From assembly GCA_036788195.1 (NCBI GenBank), contig DAIQNX010000007.1:38584-102583 (forward strand): a stretch of 64,000 nucleotides of DNA, in the 5' to 3' direction. The notes under the pieces are model-generated. The model was not told where the DNA came from, searched no databases, and saw only the letters and a program-made list of their open reading frames with translations. Below, piece by piece: positions 36,063-45,516 of the stretch. The stretch comes from CALFXN01 sp937957815 (lineage in GTDB: Bacteria > Synergistota > Synergistia > Synergistales > Aminobacteriaceae). A program made the translations under genes and the position numbers. How positions within the stretch are numbered: position 1 is the first letter of the stretch; every line of letters starts with the position of its first letter.

Positions 36063-37061
36063 CTAGAAGCCGAGCTTCCCGGCGCTCTCCGCCGTGATGT
36101 CGAGGATCTTGTCGAACGTGATGACCTTTCCCTTCGTGTCCGGGTCAGTCACGATCTTCATGGCGCCGAGTCCCTTGATTTCCTGCCCCTCTTTGATCTC
36201 CTGCTTGTCGAGCATGGCCTTCGCCACCGCGACCATCGCGTAGCCCGCGTCCGCCGGATCCCAGAGGTAGCCGTGCGTGATGTAGCCGTCCTTGAGGGAG
36301 GGGGCCGCGTGGCTCGGGATCACCGTTCCGACGACCGCGACAGCGCCCGCCGGGCCCTTCTTCTTCAGGGCCTGCGCCGCGCCGATGGGGCCGAGGCTTC
36401 CGAAGCCGACGATGCCCTTGAGGTTCGGATAGGTCTTGAGAAGGTCGTTCGTCTTCTTGAACGACTCCTCGACCGACTCGCCGCAGGGGATCCGGTCGGT
36501 GACGAGCTTCATCTCCGGATACTTCGCCTTCACGTAGGCGAGGCCGACATCCGCCCAGTAGTTGTGGAGCGGAACGGTCAGGCTGCCGACGAATACCGCG
36601 AACTCGCCCTTGCCGCCCATTGCCTTCGCGACGCGCTCGAAATTCATCTCGCCGAACTTCTTGTTGTCGATCAGCTCGATGTCGAAATCCGCGCCCTTCT
36701 GCTTGTCGGACTCGTGCGTCAGGACGATGATGCCCTTGGCCTTCGCCTTCGCAAAGACGGGTTCGAGCGCCTTCGCGTCGTTCGGGACGACGCAGATCGC
36801 GCTCACGCCCTTGGCGATGAGGTCTTCGACGATCTTGACCTGCTGCGCCGGGTCGGCGTCCGACGGCCCCTGCTGATAGGCGTTGACCTTGAGTTCGCCG
36901 GCCGCCCGCTTGACGCCCTCTTCAAGGCGGTTGAACCAGGGAATACCGCTGATCTTCACGACGACCGCGATTTCGGCGTCCTTCGCCTCCGCGGCGACGC
37001 CGCAGAGGATCAGGGAAAGAGCCATGACAAGCGCAAGAGCCACAGATACGTTCTTCCTCAT
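36063..37061 (-). CDS. Sugar ABC transporter substrate-binding protein
   Basis: This 332-residue periplasmic-binding-protein-like domain 4 family member (RbsB/LsrB/RhaS type) has a signal peptide (1-27, ending CGVAAEA). Landmarks are VVKISGIPWFNRLEEGVKRA, QGPSDADPAQQVKIVEDLI, and GIVGFGSLGPIGAAQAL. It binds a monosaccharide outside the membrane. The PSDADPAQQ segment is shared by LsrB and rhamnose-type receptors, so L-rhamnose, a related deoxysugar or an AI-2-like ligand are all possible. ATG 37061 has AAGGAGAG 7 bases upstream. Confidence 0.9.
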   Translation of the reverse strand: MRKNVSVALALVMALSLILCGVAAEAKDAEIAVVVKISGIPWFNRLEEGVKRAAGELKVNAYQQGPSDADPAQQVKIVEDLIAKGVSAICVVPNDAKALEPVFAKAKAKGIIVLTHESDKQKGADFDIELIDNKKFGEMNFERVAKAMGGKGEFAVFVGSLTVPLHNYWADVGLAYVKAKYPEMKLVTDRIPCGESVEESFKKTNDLLKTYPNLKGIVGFGSLGPIGAAQALKKKGPAGAVAVVGTVIPSHAAPSLKDGYITHGYLWDPADAGYAMVAVAKAMLDKQEIKEGQEIKGLGAMKIVTDPDTKGKVITFDKILDITAESAGKLGF

Positions 37062-37087
37062 ATCCACACTCTCCTTCGTGCGATGAT

Positions 37088-37103
37088 CCCCCGTTTTCGG
37101 GGG
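37088..37103 (-). repeat. Small hairpin between rhamnulokinase and sugar-binding protein genes
   Basis: CCCCCG-TTTT-CGGGGG forms a 6-bp GC stem with a 4-base loop 20-odd bases after the rhamnulokinase stop. It has no T-tract on the transcribed strand and may act as an mRNA processing or stabilising stem. Confidence 0.5.
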
Positions 37104-37109
37104 GAGAAC

Positions 37110-38463
37110 TCATCCCCGCGCGGCCCGGAGCTTCCGCAGGGCCGCGTCCCACTTCCCATCCCGCCCCGGTTCGTAGGTCGCGATGTCGTACGATCGTCCG
37201 ACGATCTCCCTCCCTTCCTTCGTTCCGGAAACGTCTCCCGTCGCGACGAGCTGCGACAGCATGTTGCCGACCGCCGTCGCCTCGACGGGCCCGGCGTGGA
37301 CCGGCAGGCCCGAGGCGTCCGCCGTGAAGCGGCACAGAAGCTCGGCCTGCGACCCGCCGCTGACGATGTGAACGGCCGTCACGGGCCGTCCGAAGATCCG
37401 TTCCATATCCCCGATCGCAAGGGCGTGATTCAGCGCGAGGCTCTCGTACACCGAGCGCGCGATCTCCGCTGTGGACCGCGGCGCGTCCTCGCCCCGGTCC
37501 GAGAACCACGCGGCGATCTCGCGCGGCATGTTGTCCGGATTCATGAACCGGGGGTCGTCGGGGTCGAACACGAAGCGGAGCCCCTCCGCCTCCCGCGCGG
37601 CGGCGTGGATGTCCGCGAACGAGAGGTCGTTCCCCGCTTCGCGCCAGCACCGGCGGCACTCCTGGATGAGCCAGAGCCCTCCGAGGATCTTGTTGTACGC
37701 GATCGTATCGGCGACGCCGCACTCGTTGGAGAAGTTCGCGTCCATCGACGCGGCGGAGCGCTCCGGCGTCGCGAGTTCGCGTCCGAGCAGCGACCACGTC
37801 CCCGCGCTGATGAACGCGCAGTCCGGCCCGAAGGCGGGCGTCGCGTAGAACGCCGAGGCCGTGTCGTGCCCGCCGACCGCAACGACGCGGACGCTCTCCG
37901 GCGCCCCCGTGAGGGAGCGCACCTCGGGCGTCAGCGGACCGAGGACGGTTCCGGGCGCGACGATCGGGCACAGGAAATGGTGCGGGATTCCGAGCCGGTC
38001 GAGAAGGCCCCTCGCCCATTCGCCCGTTCCGGGATCGAGAAACTGCGACGTCGACGCGATGGTCCGCTCGCTGACGCACCGCCCCGTCAGGACCCAGTTG
38101 AAGAAGTCCGGCGGAAAGAGCAGGCGCNNNNNNNNNNNNNNNNNNNNNNNNNNNNNNNNNNNNNNNNNNNNNNNNNNNNNNNNNNNNNNNNNNNNNNNNN
38201 NNNNNNNNNNNNNNNNNNNNNNNNNNNTCCACGCCGATCGTGAACGGCTCGCCGCCGCTCTTCCGGACCGCGGCGCGGATTCCCTCCTCCACCTCCGACA
38301 CGAGCCGGAGCATGTCCCAGTACCAGCCTCCGTGCATCCGGACCGGTCCGTTCGGGAAGGTGCGGAGAACCTCCATCGACAGCCGTCCGCCGTCGAAGGT
38401 TCCCCAAAGCGCCCGGCCGCCCGAGCTGCCGAGGTCGAACGCGAGAAGGCGTCGGGGGTTCAT
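37110..38463 (-). CDS. rhaB: Rhamnulokinase (FGGY kinase), interrupted by assembly gap
   Basis: The N-terminal part (38463 to 38228) reads RRLLAFDLGSSGGRALWG, the FGGY phosphate-binding motif, up to TIGV. After the N block the C-terminal part reads RLLFPPDFFNWVLTG and continues through VGGHDTASAFYA and SAGTWSLLG to the stop at 37110, all typical of rhamnulokinase. Comparison with E. coli RhaB indicates about 75-80 residues are missing between TIGV and RLLFPPD, including the catalytic-base region. The 100 Ns are too short for that and do not keep the frame. It phosphorylates L-rhamnulose or a similar ketose at O1. It lies 2 bases after the aldolase stop. Confidence 0.85.
38128..38227. other. 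Assembly gap (100 N) inside rhamnulokinase
   Basis: One hundred Ns break the kinase. No sequence is shared by the two flanks. By comparison with rhamnulokinases the true gap is probably near 230-240 bases. Confidence 0.95.
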
Positions 38464-38465
38464 GG

Positions 38466-39107
38466 TCACTTCTGGCCGTAGTTCGCGAACTTCCCGATGA
38501 CGACCTCCATCTCTTCCCTCGGGAGGATGACGGGGTCGCCCATCGCCTTCGCGCGAACGTAGATCTGCGCCACGAGTTCGATCTCCTCGGCCGTCGAGAA
38601 GGCCCCGAGCATCGTCGGGCCGACCGCGAGAAGGCCGTGGTTCGCCATCAGGACCGCGTTGAACGAGCCGAGCGCGTCGGCCGTGTTGCGGGCGAGTTCG
38701 GGCGTTCCGTAGGTCGCGTACTTCGCGAGCGGGACCTTGTATCCCGAAAAGCCAACGAGGTAGTGAACGGCGGGAAGCTCCCACCCCATGCAGGCGATCG
38801 TCGTCGCGAAGACCGAGTGCGTGTGGACGACCGCGTTCACGTCGGGTCGCCGGCGGTAGACCTCGAGGTGCATCGCCGTCTCGCTCGACGGCTTCTTCGG
38901 AACTTCGACGGGCGTTCCGTCAGGCTCGAAGAGCGCGACGTCCTCCGGCTTCATCTCGAAATAGTCGACGCCCGAGGGCTTGATCGCGACGAGCCCCTCC
39001 TTCCGGTCGAAAAAGCTCAGATTCCCGCCCGTCCCCGTCGTCAGACGCGCCGTCACGAGGCGTCGCCCGAACTCAACGATCTGCGTCCGCGCCGTTTCCA
39101 TTCTCAT
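38466..39107 (-). CDS. Class II aldolase (L-fuculose/L-rhamnulose-phosphate type)
   Basis: This 213-residue class II aldolase/adducin-fold protein of the FucA/AraD type has GGNLSFFDR (phosphate site), SSETAMHLEVYR with the catalytic Glu, VVHTHS giving two zinc His ligands, and LMANHGLLAVG with the third. Zinc aldolases of this group split 1-phosphoketoses into dihydroxyacetone phosphate and lactaldehyde or glycolaldehyde, the step after the co-transcribed kinase. GGAGG lies 7 bases before ATG 39107. It is the first gene of the minus-strand sugar operon, divergent from the ribulokinase. Confidence 0.9.
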   Translation of the reverse strand: MRMETARTQIVEFGRRLVTARLTTGTGGNLSFFDRKEGLVAIKPSGVDYFEMKPEDVALFEPDGTPVEVPKKPSSETAMHLEVYRRRPDVNAVVHTHSVFATTIACMGWELPAVHYLVGFSGYKVPLAKYATYGTPELARNTADALGSFNAVLMANHGLLAVGPTMLGAFSTAEEIELVAQIYVRAKAMGDPVILPREEMEVVIGKFANYGQK

Positions 39108-39193
39108 ATCGTTTCCTCCATTCGCGCCGGAACCCGGCGCCCGTTTGTCCGCTCCGTATTCCGCGAAACAACGGGCATTTACTTTTCATTCGA

Positions 39194-39199
39194 TATAAT
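39194..39199. promoter_or_regulatory. TATAAT box in the divergent aldolase/ribulokinase region
   Basis: A consensus TATAAT on the plus strand lies in the AT-rich core of the 157-base divergent region, about 66 bases ahead of the ribulokinase start. No good -35 box is seen at 17 bases. The complement TATTAT overlaps it, so it could serve either direction. Confidence 0.35.
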
Positions 39200-39264
39200 A
39201 CACTACGAAGGGAAGAAAAGATGCCGCGCACCGTTACGGAGCATCTTTGAAGGAGGAGCGAAGC

Positions 39265-40902
39265 ATGGACGACGAACGCGCTGTCCTGGGCGTGGACTTC
39301 GGAACGGATTCCGTCCGGGCGCTGGTCGTGGGCGCGACGGACGGCAGAGAGATCTCGGCCGGAACGGCCCCCTTCCCGCGATGGGCGGAGGGACGCCATT
39401 GCGACCCTGCATCCAATCGTTTTCGTCAGCACCCCCGCGACTACATCGAGGCGATGGAGCAAGCCGTACGGATGGCCCTCGATCCGCTGACGCGCGACGA
39501 ACGCGCCGCAGTCGCCGGGATCGGCGTCGACGCCACGGGCTCCACGCCGTGCGCCGTCGATGCGTCCGGCGCTCCGCTCGCGCTGCTCCCGGAATTCGCG
39601 GACGACCCGGACGCGATGTTCCTTCTCTGGAAGGACCACACGGCCGTCGACGAGGCCGCGGCGATCAACGACGCCGCCCGACGCTCGCCGATCGACTACA
39701 CGCGCCGTGTCGGCGGCGTCTACTCGTCGGAGTGGTTCTGGGCGAAGATCCTCCACGTCCTGCGCGTCTCGCCGAAGGTCCGCGCGGCCGCGTTCTCGTG
39801 GGTCGAACAGAGCGACTGGATCCCCGCGCTTCTCACGGGCGTCCGGAACGCCGCCGGCATCCGCCGGAACCGCTGCGCCGCCGGGCACAAGGGGGCGTGG
39901 TGCGCGGAGTGGGGCGGATTGCCGCCCGATGTTTTCTGGACGCAGGTCGATCCGTTGCTCGCGGGCGTCCGCGAGCGCGTCGCGGCCGAAACGGTCACGT
40001 CCGACCGGTCCGTCGGCGGCCTCTCGCCGGAGTGGGCGAAGCGCTTCGGGCTCGCACCCGGAATCCCCGTCGCGGCCGGAATCATCGACGCCCACGCGGG
40101 CGCGGTCGGCAGCGGCATCCGCGAGCGGACCCTGCTGCGGATCATGGGGACGTCGACATGCGACATTATGGTCGTCGACCCTGAGGTGATCGGCGACCGG
40201 ACGATCCCGGGGATCTGCGGCCAGGTCGACGGCTCGGTCGTCCCGGGCCTCGTCGGGCTCGAAGCCGGGCAGTCGGGCTTCGGCGACGTCTACGACTGGT
40301 TCCGCCGCCTGCTCCTCTGGCCGACCGCGCGTCTCGGGGGCGACATCGCCGACTTCGAAAAGACGATTCTCCCCGTGCTCTCCGACGCGGCCGCGGCGCT
40401 GCCGCCGGACACGACCGTCCCCATCGCGCTCGACTGGTTCAATGGCCGCCGGACGCCGTTCGCGGACCAGCGTCTCACGGGCGCCGTCGCGGGGCTCTCG
40501 CTCGGGACGGACGCGCCGCGTCTCTTCCGTTCGCTCGTCGAGGGAACCGCGTTCGGCGCGCGGGCCATCATGGAACTCTTCCTGCGCGAAGGCGTCGCGA
40601 TCGACGACGTCATCGCGGTCGGCGGCATCCCGGACCGGAACCCCTTCGTCATGCAGGTCCAGAGCGACGTGATGGGCGTCCCGATCCGCGTCGTAAAGTC
40701 CGCGCAGCCGTGCGCCCTCGGCGCGGCCGTCTGCGCGGCCGTCGCCTCCGGAATCCACGGGACCGTCCGCGACGCGCAGGAGCGCATGGCGAGCCCCGCC
40801 CGGTCGACCTATACCCCCGATCCCGCACTACGATCGTTTTACGACGAACGATACCGATCATACCTCCAGCTCGGCGAGGCGGCGGAACGGCTGATCCGCT
40901 AG
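39265..40902 (+). CDS. araB: Ribulokinase (FGGY family)
   Basis: This 545-residue FGGY kinase is of the ribulokinase group (about 550 residues in the family): N-terminal GVDFGTDSVRALVV, GIGVDATGSTPCAV near 90-105, VYSSEWFWAKILHVLR, VEQSDWIPALLTG, GTSTCDIMVVD, and a C-terminal GGIPDRNPFVMQ and FGARAIMELF. It phosphorylates L-ribulose or another ketose. ATG 39265 has GGAGG 8 bases upstream. It is transcribed divergently from the aldolase/rhamnulokinase/ABC operon, so the locus may take both a pentose and a deoxyhexose. No isomerase is present in the window. Confidence 0.9.
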   Translation: MDDERAVLGVDFGTDSVRALVVGATDGREISAGTAPFPRWAEGRHCDPASNRFRQHPRDYIEAMEQAVRMALDPLTRDERAAVAGIGVDATGSTPCAVDASGAPLALLPEFADDPDAMFLLWKDHTAVDEAAAINDAARRSPIDYTRRVGGVYSSEWFWAKILHVLRVSPKVRAAAFSWVEQSDWIPALLTGVRNAAGIRRNRCAAGHKGAWCAEWGGLPPDVFWTQVDPLLAGVRERVAAETVTSDRSVGGLSPEWAKRFGLAPGIPVAAGIIDAHAGAVGSGIRERTLLRIMGTSTCDIMVVDPEVIGDRTIPGICGQVDGSVVPGLVGLEAGQSGFGDVYDWFRRLLLWPTARLGGDIADFEKTILPVLSDAAAALPPDTTVPIALDWFNGRRTPFADQRLTGAVAGLSLGTDAPRLFRSLVEGTAFGARAIMELFLREGVAIDDVIAVGGIPDRNPFVMQVQSDVMGVPIRVVKSAQPCALGAAVCAAVASGIHGTVRDAQERMASPARSTYTPDPALRSFYDERYRSYLQLGEAAERLIR

Positions 40903-40911
40903 AAAACGAAA

Positions 40912-40940
40912 GAGCGGACGGGGAGACTCCCCGCCCGCTC
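40912..40940. terminator. Bidirectional hairpin after ribulokinase and SBBP protein genes
   Basis: Arms 40912-40925 and 40927-40940 pair with a single A-C mismatch between convergent stop codons. On the minus strand it is followed by TTTCGTTTTC, so termination of the SBBP gene is well supported; plus-strand termination is weaker. Confidence 0.7.
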
Positions 40941-40960
40941 CGGAATATCCCCGAAACCGC

Positions 40961-41906
40961 TTAGCGTCTGCGCCTCCGACACGTCAGAAGAGCCGCAGCG
41001 AGAAGGAGCGCCATCCACGGCGTCCCCGCCGCCGCGCACCCGCCGCCGCTGCTTCCGACAACCGCCGGCGTGACGCCTCCGGCGGTCCGGACCTTTGCGA
41101 CGAACGCGTCGAAGATGAGCCCGCCGCCGTAGTGCGTCTGGAAGGCTCCCTCCGTAACCGGGAAGTTCGACGAGAACGTCTGCCCGGTGACGATCGCGTT
41201 CTCCGACGCGTCTACGCCCACGCCGTAGTTCGTATCCGATGCGACCCCGCCGAGATAGGTCGCGAAGGACAGCGTCGTCCCGTTCGGTCCGAACCGCGCG
41301 ACGAACCCGTCCCAAACGCCGCCGCAGAAGGCCGTCCGAAACGCGCCCGGCGTCACGGGAAAGTCGGCCGCGAGCGTCCATCCGGTCACGTAGGCGTTCC
41401 CCGCGGAATCGGCGGCGATGGCGCGCCCCTCGTCATTGAGCATTCCGTCGCCCCCGAGGTACGTGGCGTAGACGAGCGACACCCCGCCGGGCGCGATCCG
41501 CACCACGAACGGGTCCGAATATCCCGCGCCCGTATAAGTCGTATCGAAGGCGCCCGGAGTCACCGGAAAGTTGGGCGAGGCCGTCATCCCGGTGATGAAC
41601 GCCTCTCCCGTCGCGTTCACGGCGATGCCCATGCCGGCCTCGCCCTTGTCGCCGCCGAGATACGCCGAGTAGAGCAGCAGCGAACCGTCGGCGCTGAGCT
41701 TCGAGACGAAGGCGTCTCCATTGTCGTGATACAGGTTCGAAAACGATCCCGGCGTGACCGGGAAGCTGTCCGAAGCCGTCTGCCCCGTCACGTACGCGTT
41801 TCCCGACGCGTCGACCGCGATGGCGTAGGCCCTGTCCATTCCGACCCCGCCGAGGAACGTTCCGTAGACGAGGCCGGGGAGCGATCCCTTCCCGACGGCC
41901 GCGCCG
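40961..41906 (-). CDS. SBBP-repeat surface protein with Synergist-CTERM signal (5' end lost)
   Basis: The visible C-terminal 315 residues hold four to five beta-propeller-like SBBP repeats of about 55-62 residues, each with LVYGTFLGG/LYSAYLGG, DASGNAYVTGQT and FPVTPGAF elements. The tail is SSGGGCAAAG, a hydrophobic helix and a run of Arg. This GGGC-helix-Arg tail matches the Synergist-CTERM sorting signal known from Synergistota, so the protein should be processed at the Cys region and anchored at the surface. The N-terminus is lost in the N block: no start codon exists in this frame in the sequence right of the gap. Confidence 0.85.
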
Positions 41907-42006
41907 NNNNNNNNNNNNNNNNNNNNNNNNNNNNNNNNNNNNNNNNNNNNNNNNNNNNNNNNNNNNNNNNNNNNNNNNNNNNNNNNNNNNNNNNNNNNNN
42001 NNNNNN
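41907..42006. other. Assembly gap (100 N) with 55-bp direct repeat at its edges
   Basis: The 55 bases left of the gap (41852-41906) recur exactly on the right (42007-42061). Identical contig ends of this length are what a de Bruijn assembler leaves at a branch point. The missing DNA probably contains further SBBP repeats and the gene start. Confidence 0.9.
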
Positions 42007-42328
42007 GAGGAACGTTCCGTAGACGAGGCCGGGGAGCGATCCCTTCCCGACGGCCGCGCCGAGCCGGGCACGATCTCTCCGGAACGGCGCACAATACGAA
42101 TAACGCGCACAAACTCGAAAAATCCATCTGCTTTTGTGTTTATCATACCGGAAACCGCGCGGTCAATGAATGGATACCGGAACCCATCATTCATGGACCA
42201 CTCGTATCCCGCACACCGGCATGATGCAGCGCGTTGCAATAGCGAGAACACTGTGTCATGATGCTCTCCGGCCGGGGACGTCTTCATCCGTCTCCGGACC
42301 TAACGCCTCATACGGGAGGAGAAACGAG
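42007..42328. other. Region between the gap and the clostripain gene
   Basis: The first 55 bases repeat the left contig end. The rest (42062-42328) is moderately AT-richer, has no supported gene, and presumably carries the promoter of the protease at 42329. A 7-bp inverted repeat ATGAATG/CATTCAT (42166-42194) is present. Confidence 0.5.
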
Positions 42329-45300
42329 ATGCTCACACAGCGCGATGTACGGTTCACGAAACCGTGTCTTCAGGCGGTCGTCCTCGTTGCGGCGCTGCTG
42401 TTCGCGGCCCCGGCCCCGGCGGCACTTCCGTCGCTTCCCGGTCCGACCGAAGGCGCGGGACTCCAGAAGCTCCCCGCCCTGCCGGACCTCCCGACGCTCC
42501 CCGATCCCGGCGACGCCGCGGAACCGACGCCGGGCGCCGCGGCTGGTGGGCGCGAATGGACGATCATCGCCTACGTCGACGGCGACAATAACCTCGAACG
42601 CTACCTCCTCGCCGACGTGAAGGAGATGGAGCGGGCCTGTCCCGAATCCGGTCTCGATGTGATCCTCCTCATCGACCGATCGAAGGGATACACGAAGGCC
42701 TTTGGAGACTGGACCGGAACGCGCGCTTACCGCCTCAGGAAATCGTCCGCCGACGATGCGCTCGGCTCCGAACTCCTCAACGATTACGGCGAACTGAACA
42801 TGGGCGACCCGAAGCTCCTCGGGGACTTCATCCGCGAAACCCTCAGGAACTACCCCTCCCGAAAGGTGGCCCTCTTCATGTCGGACCACGGCGCGGGATG
42901 GATCAACATGGCCAACGACGACGACGCCCCCGGCGCCGCGAAGAAGACGGACGAGATCACGCTCCAGGAGTTCAGGGCCGTCCTCGAACGGACCGCGCCT
43001 CTCTGTCCCGGAAAGGCGTTCGACCTCGTCTTCTTCGACATGTGCCTCATGGGACAGGCCGAAACGGTCGCCGCATGCGCCCCGTTCGCGCGCTACATGG
43101 TCGCCTCCGCCCCCACCGTCCCGGGGGTCGGCATGGACTTCACGAAGGCGCTCCCGCTCTTCGTCTCCGGGAAAGACACCCGCGACATCGCCGCGGGAAT
43201 GGTTCGCGCAGGCGTCAGCGGATTCCTCGAAAACGGCGACCGGGACGGCTCCTACACGGCATTCGACCTCTCGAAGACGGACGCGTTCCTCGGCGCGTTC
43301 AGGGCATTTTCCGACACACTGACGACCATGATCCCCGGAGAATGGGCGAACATAACGCGGACGATCTTCTACTCGCAGAACTACGGCGGGCGCGAGGACT
43401 TCCTCAGGAAGAAGGATTCGATTTCGAGCATCGACTTCCGGGACTGGATCTCCCGCCTGTCGAAAACGCTCGCGAATCCTCCGGCCGCACGGATCGCGTC
43501 CCTCGAGAAGGCCCTGGACGCGCTGATCATCACGACGGAAAAGGGGCCGATGCTTCCGTTCTGCAAGGGCCTCTCCCTCTACGCGCCGCTTCGCGAAGAC
43601 AACCTTCGCGCGGGGTACGACGACCTGGACTTCAGCCGGAAGACGGGCTGGAACGCGGCCCTCTCCGCGCTGTACGAGCGGCAGAAGGTCGACGGGATGA
43701 CGCCGCCGAAGGTCGTCGCCATCGAAGTCGGCAGCCCGGTTCTCAAGGCGGGCGTCGGAAAACCCACCGGAGGGAAGGACTTCGACATCGCTCCGGCCCG
43801 GGAGGTCGTCCCGCTGTCCGGCGGCGACATCCGCGGAAGCTACGTGAAACTCACATTCGACGGGAAGGCCATCCTCTGGGGGTACGCCGCGTTCGCCTGG
43901 GCCGACGCCGAAAACGGCGAATACACCGTCGTCCACGACACGCTGCTCCTCGACGAGGACATCGATCCCGAAGCGAGCGCAAAGAAAAAGGAAGAGGCCG
44001 CGGACGTCACGACGGCACTGACCCCCGTCTTCACCGACGGCCGGAACGAACTCCTCTACCAGATCGGGGGACTCGTCCACAAGCTCGCGAACGGCGACCG
44101 GAGCGTCCCCGTCACGATCAAGTACCGGAACGTCGCCGACCTCTCCCGCTTCACCATCGCCGCGACCTACGCCGACGCCGAGACGAAGGGCGAGGTCCCG
44201 ATCGAAATCACCGTCGACGCGACCGACTACAGGATCGCCGGCATCATTTCCATCGTTCCCACGGAAAACGGCGTCTCCGTCAGCAACGTCGAACCGAAGC
44301 CGGACGGGATCGTCCGTCCCTCGCTCCTGAAGTTCGGCCCGGACGGCAGGATCGTCGCGGTTCCGGGAGAACCGATCGAGTGGGGCGACGGACTCGACGT
44401 CATCCTCGACCTCATCCCGGGGGGAAAGATCCTCCGCATTCTCGGAAAGGCCGAATCCATCGGAGGCCGGGGAGCCGCGCTTCTCGGCGGTCCCGTCGTC
44501 GTCGCGGCAAACCCGCTGCTCACTCCGTACATCGATGCGACGCACCGCTTCGGAACGGAAAAACTGCCCGGACGATACGCCGCGTTCGGCGCGATTCCGT
44601 TGCGTTCCAACCCGAAGGAATACACGATGGCGCCCACGGGGGTCGTCATGGACCTCCGGGACGACGCAAATAACGGGAGAACGTTCCGGGGCGTCATCGA
44701 AAGCATGGGCGAAAAGCCCGTCGAACTTTCCTTTCTCTGGGAACCGCGCGGACTGCCGATGCTGACCTCCTGCGTCCCAAGCGATGACGGGAAACGCCTC
44801 GTCCCGATCGACCGGAAATTCGCCGTCCTCGTGACCGAAAACGGCAGGCATTCGTGGACCACCGTAAGCGCATCGGACGGATCGTTCCTCCGGCTCGTCC
44901 CCATCGGCGAAGCCGACTTCCCCCGGGAATTCCTGAGCGGAACGTGGAACGGAAACGACGGCAGTACACTCACGCTCGCGAAAGGATCGGCAGTCTACAT
45001 TCCGGACAAAGGAGCGCGGATCCGCGGCGCGTTCATCGTCCGGGACAACCTTCTGACCATCGCCCCGGCGTCCGGCACGGCAGTGTCGCTGTATTTCGGC
45101 GTCAACAGGGAGGACAACAGCCTGACGGCGACGTTCACAGACACCGATACGGCCGTGATCTACACGAGGGGGAAGCCCGCGCCGAAGCCCACCGCGCAGC
45201 CGAAACCCCAGCCGCAACCACAGGGCATCACCCTCGACGGAACGTGGGGAACCATGTTCAACGGCCAGCAGCTCGTCATGCAGGTCGCGGGGAATCGCTA

Positions 45301-45487
45301 CCAGGTCTGGATCGACGGAGCACCCTACGAATCGGGCGTGTTCAGCGTCCAGGGGGACGTCATGCACGTGCGGACCGCGAACGGGATGGTCTTCAGCCAG
45401 TACTTCCGGATCGACCCGACGGGAACCGTATTCACCGTCACGAACGCGCAGACGGGAATGACGGTTGTCTACCAGCGCCTCCGATAG
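42329..45487 (+). CDS. Clostripain-family (C11) cysteine protease, secreted
   Basis: This 1052-residue protein has a signal peptide (TM 14-30, cleavage near APAPAA), a Pro/Leu-rich linker, then a C11 peptidase domain (about 76-500). It starts WTIIAYVDGDNNLE and has catalytic His187 in MSDHGAGW and Cys239 in FFDMCLMGQAE. The rest (500-1052) is beta-rich with a PKPTAQPKPQPQPQ linker near 955-970 and a C-terminal lipocalin-like module. It probably digests extracellular proteins, feeding the peptide transporters nearby (inference). ATG 42329 follows GGGAGGAG; the frame is open from 42170. Confidence 0.9.
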   Translation: MLTQRDVRFTKPCLQAVVLVAALLFAAPAPAALPSLPGPTEGAGLQKLPALPDLPTLPDPGDAAEPTPGAAAGGREWTIIAYVDGDNNLERYLLADVKEMERACPESGLDVILLIDRSKGYTKAFGDWTGTRAYRLRKSSADDALGSELLNDYGELNMGDPKLLGDFIRETLRNYPSRKVALFMSDHGAGWINMANDDDAPGAAKKTDEITLQEFRAVLERTAPLCPGKAFDLVFFDMCLMGQAETVAACAPFARYMVASAPTVPGVGMDFTKALPLFVSGKDTRDIAAGMVRAGVSGFLENGDRDGSYTAFDLSKTDAFLGAFRAFSDTLTTMIPGEWANITRTIFYSQNYGGREDFLRKKDSISSIDFRDWISRLSKTLANPPAARIASLEKALDALIITTEKGPMLPFCKGLSLYAPLREDNLRAGYDDLDFSRKTGWNAALSALYERQKVDGMTPPKVVAIEVGSPVLKAGVGKPTGGKDFDIAPAREVVPLSGGDIRGSYVKLTFDGKAILWGYAAFAWADAENGEYTVVHDTLLLDEDIDPEASAKKKEEAADVTTALTPVFTDGRNELLYQIGGLVHKLANGDRSVPVTIKYRNVADLSRFTIAATYADAETKGEVPIEITVDATDYRIAGIISIVPTENGVSVSNVEPKPDGIVRPSLLKFGPDGRIVAVPGEPIEWGDGLDVILDLIPGGKILRILGKAESIGGRGAALLGGPVVVAANPLLTPYIDATHRFGTEKLPGRYAAFGAIPLRSNPKEYTMAPTGVVMDLRDDANNGRTFRGVIESMGEKPVELSFLWEPRGLPMLTSCVPSDDGKRLVPIDRKFAVLVTENGRHSWTTVSASDGSFLRLVPIGEADFPREFLSGTWNGNDGSTLTLAKGSAVYIPDKGARIRGAFIVRDNLLTIAPASGTAVSLYFGVNREDNSLTATFTDTDTAVIYTRGKPAPKPTAQPKPQPQPQGITLDGTWGTMFNGQQLVMQVAGNRYQVWIDGAPYESGVFSVQGDVMHVRTANGMVFSQYFRIDPTGTVFTVTNAQTGMTVVYQRLR

Positions 45488-45516
45488 CGCGAATAAAGCG
45501 ACACCGGCCGGCCTGG

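Noticed and set aside
42007..42127. Direct continuation of the SBBP gene into the right contig from ATG 42127
   Set aside because: That ATG is in a different frame from the repeats once the duplicated 55 bases are aligned; the in-frame reading has no start codon before a stop.
42308..45367. 1019-codon frame antisense to the clostripain gene
   Set aside because: Shadow of the protease gene, which has signal peptide, ribosome-binding site and catalytic motifs.
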